Positions 58,986 through 64,000 of a DNA stretch of 64,000 nucleotides are shown one piece after another. The DNA is from Polytrichum commune (Eukaryota > Streptophyta > Polytrichopsida > Polytrichales > Polytrichaceae), in the NCBI GenBank assembly GCA_950295325.1, contig OX485805.1:40535501-40599500 (forward strand), read 5' to 3'. Position numbers and translations under genes: made by a program. Under the pieces are notes generated by a model. The model was not told the DNA's origin, made no database searches, and saw only the letters and a program-made list of their open reading frames with translations. Positions within the stretch are counted from its first letter, which is position 1. Every line of letters begins with the position of its first letter.

Positions 58986-61105
58986 CTCTGCACTTTTTTC
59001 TAGAAGGGAAAGGTAAGGCGAATTGATATGGTCAAACCAATCTTCTATTATATACAAGTGCAGCCATCCAAGGCGCAATGGGATTGCCGGGTTTCTGAAG
59101 TGTCGATAATATTTCCAATTCTTTAGAGAGTCATTAGCTTAAATGTGAGATAGTAAACAACACTTGGACTAAATACGATTTATTTTGTAAGAGAAGGTTG
59201 TAATAAAAAGGGCATAATACCCGACACAATCCCAACTTCACAGTGCATCACCCTACATCTATGTAATGTTATGACGATTTTGTGTATTTCAGACGAATAC
59301 GCTTATTCTATAACATGATACTATGTATGTACTATATATTATAGTCCTTATGTTTGTATTACGGAATGAATTAAGCACATGCTACATTCTAAAAAATGGT
59401 TTTTGTATACATGCCAATCATGATAGGTGTTTCCCATCACACTATGACTAGGTAAGAGTGCCCAATTCCGTTAACAAACTAAAATCCTTGGACATCTATA
59501 TTTTACCTTGCAATGAACAACTACGTACTTCAAGATGGATATCACCCAAAATGAGTCCAAGAATAAAAACGCAAATCAATGATTGGGAAGAACCACTTTA
59601 GATTGCAAAATGAAACTTTGACTTTCATTGATCATATCTAAAAAACACAACTCCTTGATAAGCCTTATGGATTTGTTGATTTTTTAGAGAAAGAATGTGA
59701 GAACAATCACAAGCATGGTAAGAGTCTTGAATGCTCAAAGTGACTACTAGAATACTTTTCAGTTTGTCTTTTATGTTCAAAATAAGATATTAGGATTTAG
59801 TAGTAATTTCATAATAATAATAAACATTCACCCTTTGCGGTATTGTGGTACCTATTTGAATCTTACTCTTGTAATTCAAAGTTTGTGGTGTGCAATGTAA
59901 ACTCATTCATTGTGGATGAAGGGATTACAGTCACAATAAGTCCCTTAAATGTTAAGGGTTGTATCAATATGAATAATACTCTTTTAGACTAAGAAATGAA
60001 ATTTGAAAATTATGCTACAATTCACAACATTTTTACCTTCATAATAGATAAGTTTATGTAGACACCCCAAATCCTTAGCTCTACCCATATTTGAGAGATA
60101 ATTTCATAGTGATTGAGGAAATACTTTGTGTAAGTGCATATCAATACAACTGAAGGTAAGTACACCTTCTCTACATGTTACTGTGGCCACTCCAATCTAA
60201 ATGTCATACCATAACATTTCCAGTCAATGTAAGTATTCTTGTCCCACTTCATTTTAAAGCTGACAATATTATATATTCAAAACTAGGAATATGGAATCCT
60301 TATCACTTACACATACATGAATAAATTGCCGTGGGTTGAGAATTATAATATCAACGAAACATCAATATTATTCTATAATTTATGACTTTGTTGACATGTT
60401 TATCATTTTAGATTTCCATATTATTAATTTATTAATTTAGGAGCCAACCTAAATTTCAACCCACACATAAAATACAGACAACCACAACAATTTCAAGCTA
60501 CGGCAACTTTCAACCCCTAGTAATAGGTGTGAATGTTGTAGCTTGAGAAAGTTACCAAGAGCATATAACATTGCACAACTCCTTGATTGCGTTTTGTGGA
60601 ACAAGGTATCACGCGAGTATAATTATATTTTAATTCCGGGACACCTTGTTTATGGGGAGCATTCATGATGTGTATTGTGAACTTTTCAACAAACAAAACA
60701 ACTGTAAATTTATCAGACATTCATAATTGCAACGATTTTCTTTGGAAAAAGAGACCACATGTAGTTGCTCAATGATGTTATGTACAAAGTAAACACCATG
60801 AAGTGAGGAAACTATTAGTGTATAATACAAGACTATGTGCAAACATGAAACAATCACTTAAATTTCACAAAGGAAGATAACTTACTAATAGGTTGCTACA
60901 ATGATTATCCCAATTAGTGTGTGATACTATACAAAAGTTACACAATGCAATAATGTCTTAAATCAAGATCTTGGTTTTCACTAACGAATGTTCAATAGGT
61001 TATTCAATCGACATTATAGAACATAAATGACTTTGGATGCTAAAATATTACATTCTCATTAAAAAGTTGTAGCACTATAGTTAACATGATATTCAGAGTT
61101 TCATA
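58986..61105. other. AT-rich intergenic sequence, no gene seen
   Basis: A small inverted repeat (AACAAGGTATC with GACACCTTGTT, about 60,600-60,652) is present. No coding or RNA gene evidence. Confidence 0.4.
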
Positions 61106-61380
61106 CACCAAATATGAACACATTCACTAAATATCAATTACCCTATGAAAGTAAGTAACATTAAATTTCAACTCAAACATTGAATATCAACTATGGTAAT
61201 ATGTGGAAGTTACATGTTTGAATTTTGTGTTAGTAAGGATATGAAAAAATAGAACAAAAGAATGATAAAAGGAGAATTCTAGCATATCTTCTAGCATATC
61301 TCCTAACACTAATTGTCAAAGAATTGAAAATTAGTGTTGAGCACGGTACGGTGGTAACAACATTAAAAATAACCAAACAC
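61106..61380. mobile_element. Degenerate copy of the 298-bp CACTAAA-ended MITE
   Basis: Shares CACTAAATATCAATTACCC-like, CCTATGAAAGTAAGTAACAT, GGTAATATGTG, TAACACTAATTGTCAAAGAA and TTAGTGTTGAGCACGG-type blocks with 16,095-16,392 in the same order. The left end is CACCAAATATG after TA; the right terminal palindrome is lost. Confidence 0.65.
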
Positions 61381-61952
61381 ATAATTACAAATAGTAACAT
61401 GCACAAATTGGGATAAATAGTGTACCATTGGAAGGCCAAAAGATGAAGATTTTTAATAGAAACTCCCGAGTATAATATTGGACATTGAAGATGGGCCGGG
61501 TGTGGAGAAGTTACGTGGGTGCATTCATGGAGTCTCATGCCTTTCACCGAAATAGCTCGAGGGAGGGGCCATTTAATATAGTCGGCCCGGCCTTGCTCCC
61601 CAAGCCATGCATGCTTCTTACACATCCTCTCTAAACATAGGAACCCATTGCCTCGTTTCCTTAGCAATTTCCGGGATGGGTATGGTCAAGTGTAATATGA
61701 CAAGAATACGATAGAATACCATTATGTATGCTTTGAGCACAAAATAGGGTTCCAATGTTGGCATATAAATAGAATGTTATGAGGGGCCTATAGGAGAACC
61801 AATATGAATGGAAGGGGTGGATGCACCCTAGGATGCGGATAAGCTAGAGTTTGGGGACCCATCCACTCCGGGTGGATGTGAATGATGCGAGGGTTAGGAT
61901 AAGTTAGGGGTTCGGGGGTCACTTCATTTTGTCCCTTGGCCTCTATGTATAA
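61381..61952. other. Intergenic sequence, no gene seen
   Basis: A 145-codon minus-strand frame (61,230-61,667) overlaps the MITE and has no known motif. I do not accept it as a gene. Confidence 0.4.
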
Positions 61953-62177
61953 GGGCCACTTCACACACGAGACTGAGAGCCCGTGACTATTACACTTCAA
62001 GCACTCTCATTGGTGTAAAAAGCGGAGCCGGCTAAAGTTTGTTTCACACTACGCTTGAGGGACCAACGGAGTATGTGAATGTAGGATATGGATGTAAAGT
62101 CTACATGGATTCCTACGTGGCATCAAATGGATCATGTTTCATGGTCACTTGGACTATTTTTCAAAACCTCTTGGAGG

Positions 62178-62271
62178 GATTTGGTTGAACCAACCCATAC
62201 ATTCGTTCTTTGTTGGATGCCTAAAGCCTTGCCTCCAAGGAACCAATGTACGAGTTAGTTCGCCTTAGCCC
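62178..62271. mobile_element. Small MITE nested in the Tourist-like element, first unit
   Basis: 94 bp flanked by TCTTGGAGG on both sides (9 bp). The homologous site at about 38,030 has a single TCTTGGAGG and no insert. Same family as 39,327-39,421. Confidence 0.85.
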
Positions 62272-62551
62272 TCTTGGAGGTAGGCCTAACACAAAACCGG
62301 GAGACCATGGCAATCTGAACGTTCACAACCACTTCACACATGAGACTGAGAGCCTGTGACCATTACACTTCAAGCATTCTCATTAATGGAAAAAGCGGAG
62401 CCGGCCCAAGTTCGTTTCACACCACGCTTGAGGGACCAACGGAGTATGTGAATGCAAGATGGATGTAAAGTCTACATGGATTCCTTTGCGGCATCAAATG
62501 GATCATGTTTCATGGTCACTTGGATTATTTTCCAAAACCACCTCTTAGAGG

Positions 62552-62641
62552 GATTTGGTTGAACTAACCCATACACTTGTTCCTTGTTGGATGTCTAAAC
62601 CCTTGCCTCCAAGGAACTAGTGTGTTGATTTGCCCCAGCCC
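62552..62641. mobile_element. Small MITE nested in the Tourist-like element, second unit
   Basis: 90 bp flanked by TCTTAGAGG and TCTTGGAGG. It sits at the same position as in the first unit, so the insertion came before the tandem duplication. Confidence 0.85.
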
Positions 62642-62921
62642 TCTTGGAGGTAGGCTTAACACAAAACCGGAAGACCATGGCGATCCGAACGTTCACAACC
62701 GTTGGTTTATTCTATTTTATCATGTGTGAGGACCCGCATGAATAGATATTCATTGAAATAGCATTTGGTTGAGGGCCCAGTCACATATGACTTCACACTC
62801 TAGTTGAGGATCCGTGACCACACTAGATGATTTTGGAGGTGTGTTGGGATGGCCTTTGCATATTTTCTTTGGGCTCTACAATTTCCCGGTCACCACTATC
62901 AGCTCGTGTGTGAATTGGCCC

Positions 62922-64000
62922 TAAACCGGTTGAGGAATTTATGGCTTGCGTGTAATAAAATAAGCAAGCCTAATTTGGTTACTTGTCTTAAATGGATACC
63001 TATATTTGATTGGTGTATGGTTAGGTGTGGATATAAGAACATACATAAAAAAGACACGGATGAATAAGAGGTTGAACCGCGTGCTCAAAAGTTGTTGATA
63101 ATCATACATAGAATTATATATAGTTGGAGAGCATGTGTGTGTTTTTTTTGGGGGGGGGGGGTGGGGGAGCCTTTCAGAGAATATGACTTTCATAAGAAAT
63201 GAGATATTTATACGAGTGCCATTAGTTAAGAGGGAAATGGCTATAGCCACAATTAGGGTCTGCTAATTATTTCACACTAGTTTTGTGTTTCATATCCTAC
63301 GAGAAGCGCGCACAACTAGAGGTGTCCGTTTAACACCCACTTACCTTAAGTTGGAGGTGAAAATGTTGGAACCCCTTACAACTGAAAATAATAATAATAA
63401 TAATGTTTTGATTTTGATGAATCGATTTATAAAAACGATTTGACCCCCAAATCAACATAAGATACTAGCCTACAACCCCATGTGCTCTCTCTTAAAAGAC
63501 AAGCCACCGTGGAGCTACATCATGTCTTCCTTTAGGCACCACCTCGGCATGGAGATCTTAAATGCTTCAAGAATAGAATCAACATATTGGTGCAAGCTTT
63601 GTTCCACTTTGTTTAACTTGAAGGAGAACTATGCTCCAAATTTTTTTGGGGATATCATATAAGGTCATCATGAGTTGAAGGAGTAAGGGCTCGTAGGAAG
63701 GATCAATCATCTTCAATGATGTGGGCAACACCCCAACCAAACATGTTTTAATATTGGAATTCAAGCTCATTATAAGAGACACTCGTCGTCCAATCAATGA
63801 ACATTGACAACCTTTAGACTAGGCTATGAACTCTATGTTTTTTTGTAAGTGAATTCTCTCTCTCTCTCTATTAATGCCATGTTACATAAAAATTCAAGTT
63901 TAAACTCTTACATTAATAGACCTAGCAAAGGTCACCTATGTAAAACAAATGATATAAACTCTGATTATATTATATCTACACACATGGAAAGAAGTCATAC
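62922..64000. other. Intergenic sequence, no gene seen
   Basis: Includes a T/G homopolymer near 63,140-63,160 and an AAT repeat near 63,388. The stretch at 63,310-63,350 (GAGGTGTCCGTTTAACACCCA) recalls phrases at 44.9 and 30.4 kb. Short CT repeat near 63,855. Confidence 0.4.

Larger units (their letters stand above)
61953..62921. mobile_element. Tourist-like element with internal tandem duplication
   Basis: Ends GGGCCACTTCACACACG and CGTGTGTGAATTGGCCC are inverse to each other, and TAA flanks both sides: PIF/Harbinger type. Length 969 bp against 499 bp for the homologue at 37,758-38,256. The difference is a tandem duplication of about 373 bp (copies opening at 61,958 and 62,331) and a small MITE inside each copy. 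No transposase encoded. Confidence 0.85.

Noticed and set aside
61230-61667. 145-codon minus-strand frame
   Set aside because: Begins beside and runs into a MITE copy and lacks any motif.

Overview
The window is nuclear DNA of a land plant, most likely a seed plant. The 20-exon SPT6-like gene carries the WG/GW-rich tail typical of plant SPT6L. Introns are GT-AG. A textbook Stowaway MITE and several Tourist-like MITEs with TAA target duplications are present. No species can be assigned. Only two host genes can be supported, both on the minus strand; the rest is AT-rich and built mainly from transposable elements, many nested or tandemly duplicated.

Layout. 0.6-12.8 kb: SPT6L, about 1,930 aa, apparently intact, with all 20 exons joining in phase. 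Its intron 3 holds an array of about 0.2-kb units that each copy the end of exon 3 plus its 5' splice site; intron 10 holds a 9-bp minisatellite. 13.5-18.5 kb: a long foldback element, an hAT-like MITE with an exact 8-bp target duplication, a MITE inserted into an older dispersed repeat, tandem duplications and a SINE-like unit. 19.2-26.4 kb: a 5'-truncated LINE on the minus strand, coding in order for an APE-type endonuclease, reverse transcriptase, a Cys-rich segment, RNase H, a CCHC motif and a restriction-like (PD-D/ExK) endonuclease. This is the dual-endonuclease architecture of Dualen/RandI elements, not of the L1 and RTE LINEs usual in plants. A 1.04-kb hAT-like element with perfect 14-bp terminal inverted repeats interrupts its RNase H region. 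26.4-31 kb: decayed repeats and a fragment resembling a pogo transposase C-terminus.

31.2-33.4 kb: an intronless gene for a 727-aa Ser-rich, probably membrane-anchored protein of unknown function, with three degenerate tandem repeats of about 160 bp just upstream. 34.7-35.2 kb: a G/T-rich minisatellite. 36.7-64 kb: no host gene recognised. This part holds MITE families that can be defined exactly because filled and empty copies occur in the same window: Tourist-like elements at 37.8, 55.5 and 62 kb, a small MITE of about 95 bp with 9-bp target duplications at 39.3 kb and twice inside the 62-kb element, CACTAAA-ended MITEs, and a Stowaway at 46.0 kb. A 2.0-kb pogo-like element at 56.6-58.6 kb keeps both ends and its TA duplication but only the C-terminal part of its transposase.

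The most notable points are the dual-endonuclease LINE in a land plant, the exon-end/splice-donor array inside SPT6L, and the ordered insertion history readable from nested elements. No CRISPR array, rRNA, complete tRNA or operon was seen. All calls come from reading the sequence by eye; no database search was possible.
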